64,000 nucleotides of DNA from Carallia brachiata (taxonomy: Eukaryota; Streptophyta; Magnoliopsida; Malpighiales; Rhizophoraceae). The stretch spans positions 9,123,879 to 9,187,878 of the forward strand of contig JADCRB010000016.1 of the NCBI GenBank assembly GCA_021464245.1, written 5' to 3'. Positions within the stretch are counted from its first letter, which is position 1. Each line of letters begins with the position of its first letter. Of this stretch, positions 26,229 to 36,279 are shown piece after piece. A program made the translations under genes and the position numbers. The notes below the pieces were generated by a model. It did not search any database, was not told the DNA's origin, and saw only the letters and a program-made list of their open reading frames with translations.

Positions 26229-26372
26229 ATGCCGGGTGAAAAATTTCATCGATGTATCCATTCAGCTGAGCAGATACGTGTTACCGCTGCTGCTTCATCT
26301 TCTTCTTTAAGGCAACAAGGCAAAAAAAGGAAATATAGTACCAAGATCGACTGGGGATCAAGGAATTGTTAA
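26229..26372 (+). CDS. possible small gene, 47-aa ORF, unknown function
   Basis: An ORF begins MPGEKFHRCIHSAEQ and ends KIDWGSRNC, with a serine run and a basic GKKRK stretch in between. The ATG directly follows a possible acceptor (ATAAAATAG after a T-rich stretch). Upstream, 24690-24800 is a CT-rich, transcription-start-like leader, and CAGGTAACTCC near 24950 could be a donor, suggesting a gene with 5'UTR introns spanning about 24.7-26.6 kb. I do not recognise the peptide. It may be a real small protein, the last exon of a longer one, or part of a non-coding RNA. Confidence 0.28.
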   Translation: MPGEKFHRCIHSAEQIRVTAAASSSSLRQQGKKRKYSTKIDWGSRNC

Positions 26373-27451
26373 AACATGAATGTAGGAGCTACTACACCAG
26401 CAAGGAGTGATGATCAGTGTTGGAAAAATTTTGTTTTTGTGATAGATGTAGTCATGAAATGCTGAATTCATGATTCAACTATATTTTCTGCTGCAAATAC
26501 GAGCTTGATATTGTACTGCTTTAGTGATATTAGATAACCAACATTCATTCTCAACTTTACCTTTTCATTGCCATGTTTGCCTCGGAATCTGGTGTTTTTG
26601 TATTGTAAATTTTCTATTAAGTGAATTTGACTGAAAAGGAGCTTGTTTCGGTTTAAAGGAATTTTTTTTTTTTCCGACCAAGTTTGAAGGATTTCACTGA
26701 CACTGATTCTGTCTTTTTCATTTTACCAAATGTATCGGCTTTACTTTATTAAGCTTCACTGTAAATATGACTCTTTTTCAAACAATTTAAAACTATGAAC
26801 GTCTCCGATGTTGCGGCCAACTCAGGTCGTGCCCTTGAGTTTTGATTGCTTGTTCTATTTTTCGGAAAAAAGGTTACATTAGGTTGCTAGTAGATATCTT
26901 TGCGATTAAAGACAATGAGTTATCAAATTCTTTGTGGAGGGATCGTTGAACCGAATGGTCTACTGACGATATCGGGAGTTCTGATCCTGACAGTGAAGAA
27001 GACAACCAAGATTCATTTTATGTTCATTGCAACATAGCAAGTGAATATGGTTGAGGGAAAGCCCAAGTGAACATAACTGTTACCTTCTCGGTGTAATGTT
27101 CTCAAATCAAAAGATTTGACATACTGGATGCCGCTTGGAATTTAGTCAAATGCATATCATCCACACGCCAGCTATACCATGCCCAACAGACGTCCAGAGT
27201 TGTTCCATAGAATGGCAAGGGGAGCTGTCCACCAATGAACTAGCTATGCAATAGCCGACATAGCGTGAATACGTACGAGCTGGGAAAGGGGAAAGGATGA
27301 TAACAAATAAGGAGCACTATTTTGAATCATTGGGGTTGGGCGACATAGGTGTACTTAAAGTGTATAGTTTGTGAGCCAATGTTGTCCTTTAGTCAGATTT
27401 GACTTATATACTATAGGAGGTTTTATCTCCGTTTTCTCTTAGTTTGTAACA
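26373..27451. other. unassigned intergenic sequence
   Basis: Moderately AT-rich. Neither strand shows a convincing open frame, transposon end or RNA gene. The piece at 26800-27350 is less AT-rich than its surroundings and may be an old gene or transposon relic, but nothing in it is recognisable. Confidence 0.45.
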
Positions 27452-27459
27452 TTTAACAC

Positions 27460-28099
27460 TATAGGTGTTAAAATGGGTTATCGGGTCGGATTTGAGTTGG
27501 GTCACTTCGAGTTCGGGTCACTTCGGGTTGGGTTATTTATAAGTCAAGTTATCTTCGGGTCATTTTGGGTTGGGTCACTTCGACTTCGGGTCGGGTTTGT
27601 GTCAACTCACAGGTTAACCACGTCATAATAAATGATGACGTGATATTTTTTATTAAAAATTTTTAAAATTTAAAAATTTCAAAAATTTTATTAAAAATTC
27701 TTAAAAATCAAAGAAAATCATATGATTGAAAAATAATTAAAGAAATTTCTTTTAAAACATTCTAAAAAATTAAAATAAAATTTAAAAATGTATAAAAAAT
27801 CTCAAAATATTCTAAAAAAATTTATAATTAAGATTTATATTGAAAATAGTATAATCTATACGTTTTATAATATAAAATATGCTCAATTTTTTCATTTTAT
27901 TTTTTTGTTCCCTTAAGAAAAAAAAAAGTTTGGGTCAAAAGGGTCGAGTTAGGGTTGGGTTGGGTTTGAACCAAAGATTTTCGGGTTATTCGGGTTCGGG
28001 TCATTTCGCTTAGGTCATCCTTCGGGTCGGGTTCATGTCGTATTTTTTCGGGCGGGTTCGGGTCAACTCATCGGGTCGGGTCAGATTTTGACACCTCTA
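27460..28099. mobile_element. hAT-type MITE, 640 bp
   Basis: Perfect 8-bp target duplication TTTAACAC at 27452-27459 and 28100-28107. Ends are 15-bp inverted repeats TATAGGTGTTAAAAT and (reverse of right end) TAGAGGTGTCAAAAT with two mismatches. The interior starts and ends with GGGTCGGGT-type runs and has an AT-rich centre. An 8-bp duplication with short TIRs of this type indicates the hAT superfamily. No transposase, so non-autonomous. A 5' piece of the same family lies at 41793-42027. Confidence 0.88.
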
Positions 28100-28378
28100 T
28101 TTAACACAATAATGTTTAACAAAATAATAGTGCCTTCTTTTCATTTATATCTCTTAAGGTTTGACTAAAATCAAGTTAAATGATTTAAAACTATATTTTT
28201 TTAAAAAATAAAATATACACGTGTGTTGCACAATTTGGGCATCTATAGTAATTTTCTTTTTTATTTACTGATAAATAAACCTCCTTGATTAAAGAAAACT
28301 GACTGTAAGATTAGCGATATCTTTTAATATCTCTTGATTAAGGTTGTGGAAGTCGAAGGTTATAGGATTATAGGGGAT

Positions 28379-29433
28379 TGTAAATATGAAAATAAAAAAA
28401 ATCAAATTCAAAGTCAGTACAGACTTTGAAAAGAAAAGGAAAAAAAATAAAAAACATTCAGTGGGTTGGCCAACTACCCAAAGAAGAAGAAAAAAAAATG
28501 GATGAAATAATAGTTGGGGATGACCCATAAATAGGTCATTCCTTTGCTATTCTTACACAACAACTTGAGAGAGGAATTATAAACAGCATTGGCAAAGAAT
28601 TTTTAAAACTTTTTCCTTACATTTTCGTATTTTGAGCGTATGTTTTTTAGACGTTGTTGTGTTAGATCTTCCATATCAAAAGCCCAAAATATTTAATATA
28701 CTTATTTCTAAACGTATTTTGAGTGTATACTTTCTGGTCGCTACTGCTTGGGATGTTAAGAGGCAAAATTCAAAATATTAAAATATTAAATATTCGTCTG
28801 AGATTAATCTCCATACGGCCCTCAGCGAAGCCAATTTACCTGAGACTAAAAGCTCCTTACGGCCTTCAGCCAAGGTACACTAGTCTGAGTGAGATGAAGT
28901 CTCGGCTCTCAGTGGAGTCAAACTAGTCTATTTAAGATCAAACTCATACGACCCTTATTGAAATCAAGCCAATCGGATTGAGATCAAGTCTCTACGACCC
29001 TCATCGGAGTTACGGTATCCATCTGAGATCAAACCTCTATAGCCCTCAGTGGAATCCACCGATATCAAGCCCAAATGACCCTTAGTAGAGTTAAACCGGT
29101 CCATTTGACATTAAGTCAACACGGCCTTTAGTGAAGTCAATTTATTCCAAATGAGATCAAGTTTTTACGACCCTCACCGGAGTTACGGCATTCACCGGAG
29201 ATTAGCCTTGACCCTTAGTAGAATTTATTCCCTCAGTTTAAGCGCAAATTTGGAAATTCAATCTCTTTTGTTCAAGATTAAACCTACGTGCCTTCGACGA
29301 AACAACAAAGGAGTATGAATCAGAGGATCTACACAGAGATCGACCCCACATAAATTCAAAATTCTCATATGTAATTTATATATGTATTTTCGAAATCTAA
29401 CTATTTCAAGTTTGAAACTTACAGCCCCTCACA
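28379..29433 (+). repeat. LTR (5'), subfamily 1
   Basis: Begins TGTAAATATGAAAA and ends CAGCCCCTCACA. It contains CCTATAAATAGG-like promoter sequence near its start (28529-28541) and a degenerate repeated phrase of the type GAGATCAAGCC..CGGCCCTCAGTGGAGTCAA in its second half. That phrase identifies all LTR copies in the window. Confidence 0.85.
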
Positions 29434-29438
29434 ATTTT

Positions 29439-29455
29439 TAGCACGTTCGGTGGGA
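29439..29455 (+). other. primer-binding-like site
   Basis: TAGCACGTTCGGTGGGA, a mutated form of the TGGCACGCTCAGTGGGAC that follows other LTR copies (34626, 42483 region, 59612). It sits 5 nt after the LTR, the usual position for a tRNA primer site. The match to tRNA-Arg known for Ogre/Tat elements is my guess and needs an alignment. Confidence 0.55.
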
Positions 29456-30046
29456 TTTCTTTGCATCCCATCTCTTGCTCCTTAAAAAAAAAATTAAAAA
29501 GAGGTTGGTGGCACAGTGGCCATTTCATGGCCTATTTATAGGTTATGAAATGACCAACATCAACACAACCCTAGGGGCAAAAAGAAAAAAAAAAAAAAGA
29601 GCAAGAATCTAACACATTACTAGTACTAAGAAAGAGTAAGATCGCCTTCGATAGCAAAAAGATAATTGCTCTATCGCCTGCATGAATTATCCTACCTAGG
29701 TACGTAGGTCACAAACTTGTGCACAAACACGGTTTCTCGTCGCCAAAACAAAAAAAAAATAGAGAAATTGCAGCTCACACAGCAACAAAAATTTTCACCT
29801 GACTCTTTTGCTGAATGGAGAAGTCGACCATCCACCTCAACCGAAATTGGGGTTAAGGTGTCAAATGAATGCCCAAATCCTCAACTCGGGGATAAATTCG
29901 AACTCAAAGCCCAAATCCAAATTCCAGCTTAAAGTCCAAATCCGGACCCAAGCCCAAAGCCCAAATCCAAATTCTAACTCAAAATGCAAATCCAGATTCG
30001 AGGGTAAAGCTCAAACCCTGACTCAACTCAGCAATTCAACAGTTCA

Positions 30047-31200
30047 GCAAATTAGACTCTTGCCTCGCACGAGTATAAGAGACAAAAAATTCAAAACCAG
30101 ACTTATGCCTCGCACGAGTATAAAAGGAGAAAAGTTTAGAACTAGACTTCTGCTTCACACGAGTATAAAAGTTTAAATTCAAACTCAAAGCTCAAATCCA
30201 AATTCCAACTCAAAGTCCAAATCCGGACCCAAGCCCAAAGCCCAAATCCAAATTCCAACTCAAAGTGCAAATCCAGATTCGGGGGTAAAGCTCAAACCCT
30301 GACTCAACTCAGCAACTCAATAGTTCAGCAAATTAGACTCCTGCCTCGCACGAGTATAAGAGGCAAAAAATTCAAAACCAGACTTCTGCCTTGCACGAGT
30401 ATAAAAGGAGAAAAGTTTAGAACCAGACTCCTGCTTCAGATGAGTATAAAAGCGACAACTCAGCAGCTAAAACAAACTCCTGCCTTGCATTAGTGTAAAA
30501 GGAAAACAGCTAATACAGACTCTTACCCCACACGAGTATAAAAGGTAAACAACAGAAGCAGACTCCTTCCTTGCACGAGTATAAAAGCCAATAACTCAAC
30601 AACAGACTTTTGCCTCGCATGAGTATAAAAAGCGAACAGTTAAAGCAAACTTTTGCCTCTCATGAGTATAAAAGGCGACAACACAATTCAACACTCCTGC
30701 CTTGCATGAGTATAAAAGGTGAAAAGCTCAGAAAACAAAAGCACACTTATGTCTCGCATGTGTATAAAAGGCAAATAGCTCAGCAGTATATGCACACTCC
30801 TTCCTCGCACCAGTATAAAAGGCGACGACACAGTTTAACACTCCTGTCTTGCACGAGCATAAAAGGTGAACAATTCAATACAGCAATATAGACTCCTACT
30901 TCGCACGAGTATAAAAGGCGACAGCTTAGCAAAATTCAAACTCTTACATTGCACGAGTATAAAAGGCAACAACTCAGCAAAACAAAAGTAGACTCTTAGT
31001 ATGTAGGAGTATAAAATGCGAGATGACAACAACAAAACAACACCCTTGACCTGCTAAAGTATAAACTGTAAACGACACTAGAAAATCATGACCTAGTCCA
31101 AAACTCCTGACCCGTATAAACTGTGAACGACCCAAAAAATAAAAAATCAAGACCAAGTACAAAACTCCTGACCCACATAATTATAAACTGTGAACGGCCA
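30047..31200 (+). repeat. TATAAAAG-box minisatellite, block 1
   Basis: About 20 degenerate units of 40-60 bp with the core CTCGCACGAGTATAAAAGG, each unit ending in a variable AACAGCTCAGCAA-type spacer. The TATAAAAG core is much better kept than the spacer. The last units change to GTATAAACTGTGAACG just before the WUS-like segment. Confidence 0.9.
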
Positions 31201-31229
31201 AAAAGATAAAAAATAGTTGAAGGTTTGAG

Positions 31230-31990
31230 TCTAAGTCATTATTCCAATCTCAACCTTTTACTCGTTTTTACCATGCCTCAAGCTTTTGCATCATTTCAGC
31301 AAAAAAAATGGAACCATTGGTAGAACTTCAAGACAAGGAAGAGGATAGGTCACCATGCACTAGATGGCAACCAAGTCCAATGCAATTGCGAATCTTGGAA
31401 GAGTACTTCTGTGGCAATGAAGGCACTTGTCCTAGTTTATCACATATCTCCCAACTTGTTTCGTGACTGCGGCTGTACGGAGTAGTCGAAACAAAAAATG
31501 TGTACTTATGGTTTCAAAATTAGAGAAATATGGAAAGAGCAACACAGAGAGCTGCTATTTCTACCACACAGTCTATTTCTACCATCGTAGTTGTTCCTAT
31601 GGTAGATTTTATCAGTATGGCTTCGTCCTCAAATGAAGTGAGTTGGAGCTCCACCACTACCATTGTCCCTCAAGGCTATTTCGACCAAATTATAGCCTGC
31701 TACAATACGCATACTAGTTCTGGAGTTTCTACTCTTAATCATACGAAACCTCAAGCTCCAACCAGGGATTCACCCTTTATGGGTACTTCCCACTAGGAGG
31801 AAGCCGCTCCGCCGAAACTCTACCTCTCTTTCCAGTATACCTTGACGACCTCAATCAGCCAGAAAATTCTAGTAACGTCAACATCACCAGCCCATCGAAT
31901 GAGAACTCGGTAGACTTGGAGCTACGCCTCAGGCCCCACGAGGTCGGCCAACAAGGGAAAGGTGCAGCAACTTTTACGGTACTGCATTGA
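31230..31990 (+). pseudogene. captured WUSCHEL-clade homeobox gene remnant, copy 1
   Basis: One frame from ATG 31308 runs through a WOX homeodomain at 31359-31550: TRWQPSPMQLRILEEYF, then LRLYGVVETKNVYLWFQN, then MERATQR. It is broken only by TGA at 31464 (Arg codon CGA in other copies) and TAG at 31521, and stays open to 31796. After a frame change the WUS-box TLPLFP is at 31817-31834 and an EAR-type LELRL at 31916-31930, both in one frame that stops at 31988. Homeodomain, WUS-box and EAR in this order are the signature of WUS-clade WOX repressors of stem-cell fate. Helix-to-helix spacing equals that of WUS. The homeodomain is uninterrupted by an intron; sequence just before the ATG (TTTCAG) resembles a splice acceptor. 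Non-functional as it stands. Confidence 0.85.
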
Positions 31991-32236
31991 CTTTTCCAAC
32001 ACTTGTCAGCCATTGCCTCGTTTGTATCTTAAAGTAGAAAAAGACGTGAATGAGGACCCCACATGATCCAGCATGTACTCTTTTTGACTTTTGCAAAAAA
32101 AAAAAAAAAACGGTAGCTTTTGTTGTTTATATATTTCCTACATTTTCAAGTTATGGAACTCATACCTTAGCCCTTCATTCTCTTCGAAGAGAGAAAATGG
32201 CTGGTTCGTGTACTCTTCTTTTCAGGAAGTTCTCTA

Positions 32237-32730
32237 ATGAAGAAACCAGAGACACACAAGTTAGAAAGAGAAAGACTCGTTCTCTTTGAGGGACCTTTAA
32301 AAGCCCTCGAATCTCAACCTCTAATGCCATCATCGTTGATGAAGTTTCAACCACTCTCCTTATTTTGCATTTATCACAATGCGCAGAAAAGTTGTGATCA
32401 CCTCATGGGATCGCAGATATGGCGACACATAGAGAAGTCCCAACTACTCTCTTTACATCACGACATACAAAGGAATCATAACTACAACCCATCTTTCTGT
32501 GAGTAGGCTTTGTTGTACTATGGTACTGAACCTTTTTCATGAGCAGGTTCAAGTTTTTGTCTACTGGATCATCATTATCTAAATCATGAAACTTCAAGTT
32601 CTATAAAGTATCCTTTGCGAGCTATGGAAGCTCAAGAGCAGTAGGGCTAGTCAGAGATAAAGACTTTAAGATTCAATATCTGTCAAGACATCTCAAATCT
32701 CAAGCTGGACTTCAAGACTTGATTTGAATT
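32237..32730 (+). pseudogene. second conserved retroelement frame, unknown family, copy A
   Basis: The frame starting MKKPETHKLERER is open to 32506; further on, pieces such as FYKVSFASYGSSRAVG continue the same product after indels. Equivalent frames occur at 48337-48570, 51348-51617 (minus strand), 57030-57287 and, degenerate, 39166-39760 and 63050-63450. Shared phrases include EKSQLLSLHHDIQRNHNY and SLCELALWFYG. I do not recognise the family. Conservation of one frame across copies hints at former coding, but may be shared descent only. Confidence 0.45.
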
Positions 32731-32756
32731 GCGTTCCAAAGTTCAGCCAAACCAAA

Positions 32757-32774
32757 CCTTGAAGTGGGGGCATT
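32757..32774 (+). other. polypurine tract before 3' LTR
   Basis: TTGAAGTGGGGGCATT abuts the TGTAAATATG start of the LTR at 32775. The same tract precedes the LTRs at 41176, 57425 and 63550 and, in reverse, 39148. This is where plus-strand priming would occur and it fixes element polarity. Confidence 0.75.
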
Positions 32775-33831
32775 TGTAAATATGAAAACAAAGAGGAAGC
32801 AAATTCAAAGTTGATACTGACTTTGAAAAGAAAAGAAAAAAAAAAGAAAACTTCAAAGGGTCGGCCAACTACCTAAAGAAGAAAAAAAAAAAAAGGCTGA
32901 AATAATAGCAAGGGAAGGCCTATAAATAGGTCATCCCCTCTGCCATTCTTGCACAACAACCTGAGAGAAGAATTGCAAAAACCATTTGCAAAGAACTCTC
33001 AAAACTTTCTCCTTACATTTTCATATTTTAGGTGTATGCTTTTTGGACGTCATTGAGTTAGATCTTCTAGCTCGAAAGCCCAAAATATTTAACATACTCA
33101 TTTCTAAACATATTTTAGGTGTATTTTCTATAGTCGCCACTGATTGGGATCTGCAAGAGTAAAAATTTAAAATATTAAAATATTAAACATCCATTTGAGA
33201 TTAAGCCCCAACGACCCACAGCGGAGCCAATCCACCTAAGACTAAATCCCTTGTGGCCCTGAGCGAAGCTACACCAGTCCGAGTGGGATCAAGCGTCGGC
33301 CCTCAATGGAGGCAAACCAATCTATCTGAGATCAAACTCATATGACCCTCATCAGAATCAAGCCATTCTGATTGAGATCAAGTCTCTGCGACCCTCACCG
33401 GAGTTACAAAATCCATCTGAGATCAATCTTCTATGGCCCTCAGTGGAATCCACTTAAGATCAAGCCCCAACGGCCCTCAATGGAGTTAAACCGATCCATC
33501 TGAGATCAAGCTCATACGGCCCTAAGTAGAGTCAAGCCATTCTGAACGAGATCAAGTCTCTATGACCCTCACTAGAGTTATGACATTCACCTTAGATCAA
33601 GCCTTGGCCCTCAATAGAATTTATTCCCTCAGTTCAAGAGCAAGCTGTGAAAATTCAATCTCTTTTGTTCAAGATCAAGTATATGTGGCCTTTGACAAAA
33701 TCACTAGGGATCACTAATCAGAGAATATACACAGAGATCGACCTTACATAAATTCAAAATTTTCATATGTAAATTGTATTTGTACTTTTAAAATCTAACT
33801 ATTTCAGACTCGAAACTTACAATCCTTTACA
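32775..33831 (+). repeat. LTR (3'), subfamily 1
   Basis: Same ends and internal phrases as the LTR at 28379; ends ATCCTTTACA. Only 8 bp separate it from the next LTR at 33840. Confidence 0.85.
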
Positions 33832-33839
33832 TTTTTATT

Positions 33840-34620
33840 TGTAAACATATAAAAAAAATTTTGAAAGCCTAAAGTCGGTGCCAACCCAAAAGAAGAAGAA
33901 GAAGAAAAAAAAAAAAAAAAGGTTCCATGGTCGGCCAAAGTTGGTTGCCAAACTTTGGCATTTTTCCCTTTCTAAGGCCTATAAATAGGCTGATCAATGA
34001 GCTTTGGGAGCCATCCCCGGAGGAAAATAATATAATTTCCTTTGAAAACATTTCCTCCTCGACTTATTTTAGTATTTTGAGCGTATGCTCTTTGAACACC
34101 ACTAAAGTGGATCTTCCAGATCAAAAGTTCAAAATATTAAATATACTCATTTCCAAACATATTTTAAGTATATGCTTTCTAGTCACCACTGATTGGGATT
34201 TAATAGAGCAAAAATCCAAAATATTCAAATATTAAATATCTGTATGAGATCAAGCCCCTACGGCCCTTAGCGGAATCAAACCAGTCCACCTGAGATTAAG
34301 CTCATATGGGCCTCGGTGGAGTCAAGCCATTTCGAGCGCGATCAAGTCTCTACGACCCTTGTTGGAGTTACAACATCCACCTGAGATCAAGTCTCGACCC
34401 TCAGTAGAATTTATTGTTACAATTCAAGAGCAAGCTGTGAAAATTCATCCACTTTTTGTCAAAACCAAGCTCAAACAGCTCTTGACAAAATCACAAAGGG
34501 GCATTAATTGGAGTATCACATAGAGATTAACCCCACATAAATTTTAAATTTTTATTTGTGATTTGTATCTGTATTTTTGAAATCTAACAGTTTCAGATTT
34601 GAAAATTTCAGTAGCTTACA
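33840..34620 (+). repeat. LTR (5'), subfamily 2
   Basis: Begins TGTAAACATAT, ends TAGCTTACA, 781 bp. It differs from subfamily 1 in the first 200 bp, carrying GGTCGGCCAAAGTTGG and CCTATAAATAGGCTGATC, but shares the later GATCAAGCC..CCCTCAG phrases. A primer-binding-like TGGCACGCTAGTAGGAC follows at 34626-34642. It heads the second element (33840 to about 37594). Confidence 0.8.
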
Positions 34621-34642
34621 ATTTTTGGCACGCTAGTAGGAC

Positions 34643-35224
34643 CTCTCTACTTCCCACCCTTTGCTGCTTAGAAAAAAATAATAAACAGAGGTTGGTGGCA
34701 TAGTGGCCATTTCATGGCCTATAAATAGGCCATAAAATGGCCAACACAAACACAACCTTAGGGTCAAAAAGAAAAAAAAAATTGGGGGGAGGAATCTGGC
34801 ACATCACCAATACTAAGGAAGAGTAAAACTACCTTTGCCAGCAAAAACTGACTGCTCCATCGCTTACATCAACTGCTTTACCTGGGTACGCAGGTTCACA
34901 AACTCACCAACGGGCATGGTTCCTCACCACTAAAAAAATATTAAAATAGAGAAACTGCAGCTCACACAACAACAAAATCTCTCACCTAACTTTCTTATTG
35001 AATGGAGAAATCGACTATCCACCCTCACTGAAATTGGGGGCAAGGCGTCAAATCAAAGCCCAAATCCTCAACTCGGGGCTCAAATTCGGATTCAAAGCCC
35101 AAGTCCATATTCCAGCTCAAAGTCCAAATTTGGACCCAAGCCCAAATCCCAAATCCAAATTCCAGCTCAAAGTCCAAATCTAGATTCGGGGTCAAAGCTC
35201 AAAAAACTCAGCAACTCAACAGTT
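34643..35224 (+). other. retroelement leader and CCCAAATCC-type repeats
   Basis: Non-coding leader with GGTTGGTGGCATAGTGGCC, a palindromic CATGGCCTATAAATAGGCC, and ATGGAGAAATCGAC. It runs into degenerate short repeats of the form AGCCCAAATCC/AAGTCCAAATC (35055-35180). The same block precedes the minisatellite in the other copies. Confidence 0.65.
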
Positions 35225-36240
35225 AAGCAAGTTAGACTCCTACCTCGCTGTAGTATAGCATGCGAAAAGTTAAAGTATAAATCCAGATTTGGGGGCAAAA
35301 CTCAAACCTTGGCTCAACTCAGCAACTCAAGAGTTCAGCAAACTAGACTCCTGCCTCACATGAGTATAAAAGGCAAATAGTTTAGAGTCAGACTCCTACC
35401 TCACACGAGTATAAAACGTGAAAAGTTCAGAACCAAATTGATTCCTCGCATGAGTATAAAAAACAAATAGCTAAAACAGACTCTTGTCCCGTACGAGTAT
35501 AAAAGGTAAAGAATAAAAGCAGAGTCTTGCCTCACACGAGTATAAAAAGTGACAATCTAACAATAGAATCTTATGTCACATAAGTATAAAAGACGAACAG
35601 TTAAAGCAAACTCCTGTTTCACACGAATATAGAGAAGGGGACAACACAGTTCAACACTTCTGCTTGGCACGAGCATAAAAGATGAATAGTTCAATACAAC
35701 AATAAATTCAGACTCTTGCCTCACACAAGTATAAAAGGCAAAAAGCTCCAAAAACAAAAGAACACTCATGCCTTGCACGGGTATAAAAGGAAAAAAGCTC
35801 AGAAAACTAAAGCATACTCTTACCTCGTACGAGTATAAAAGGCGACAACTCAACAACAAATTATACTCCTACCTTGCACGAGTATAAAAGGAGACAACTC
35901 AACAACAAACCATACTCCTTACCCACACGAGTATAAAAAGCGAGACGGCGACAACAACAAACCATTCTCCTTGCTCGTACTAGTGTAAAAGGCGAGACGA
36001 CAGCAACAATAAAAACATACTCCTTATTAACACGAATATAAAAGGCAATACGACAACAACAAAATAAGACTCTTGGCCCTTATGAGTATAAATTGTGAAT
36101 GACCCAAAAACAACAAAAATTAGGACTTAGTCAAAAACTCCTGACCCCCACGAGTATAAACTGTGAACGACCTGAAAACAAAAAATTTGGACTTATTCCA
36201 AAACTCCTAACCTGCATGAGTATAAACTGTGAATGGCCAA
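35225..36240 (+). repeat. TATAAAAG-box minisatellite, block 2
   Basis: About 20 units of the CTCGCACGAGTATAAAAGG type, 40-60 bp each, ending in the GTATAAACTGTGAACG variant next to WUS-like copy 2. Confidence 0.88.
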
Positions 36241-36279
36241 AAAGGTAAAAAACATTTGAGAGTTTGAGTCTGAATCATT

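Larger units (their letters stand above)
28379..33831 (+). mobile_element. non-autonomous gypsy-type LTR element carrying a WUS-like gene (type copy)
   Basis: Two similar LTRs, 28379-29433 and 32775-33831 (1055 and 1057 bp), begin TGTAAATATG and end ACA. Between them, in order: a primer-binding-like site, a leader, CCCAAATCC-type repeats, the TATAAAAG minisatellite (30047-31200), a WUS-like gene remnant (31230-31990), a second conserved frame (32237-32730), and a purine tract GAAGTGGGGGCA next to the 3' LTR. No gag, protease, reverse transcriptase or RNase H is present, so it must depend on a partner's enzymes. The 5-bp flanks (GGGAT left, TTTTT right) do not match, so the two LTRs may come from different insertions joined by recombination. 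Confidence 0.75.

Noticed and set aside
29808..30176. 122-aa ORF in the retroelement leader as gag
   Set aside because: Most of it is the translated CCCAAATCC-type repeat (SPNPNS, KSKFQ phrases) and start of the minisatellite; no zinc knuckle or gag-like segment is visible.
30047..31200. CRISPR-like or tRNA-like repeats
   Set aside because: The unit core TATAAAAG with degenerate spacers of uneven length is a minisatellite; no cloverleaf can be drawn and it repeats in both polarities with the retroelement.
31308..31990. Functional host WUS gene
   Set aside because: It has in-frame stops and a frameshift, occurs in nine damaged copies and is embedded in LTR-element sequence each time.
28379..33831. 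Complete autonomous retrotransposon
   Set aside because: No reverse transcriptase, RNase H or protease motif was found between the LTRs, and there is no space for them.
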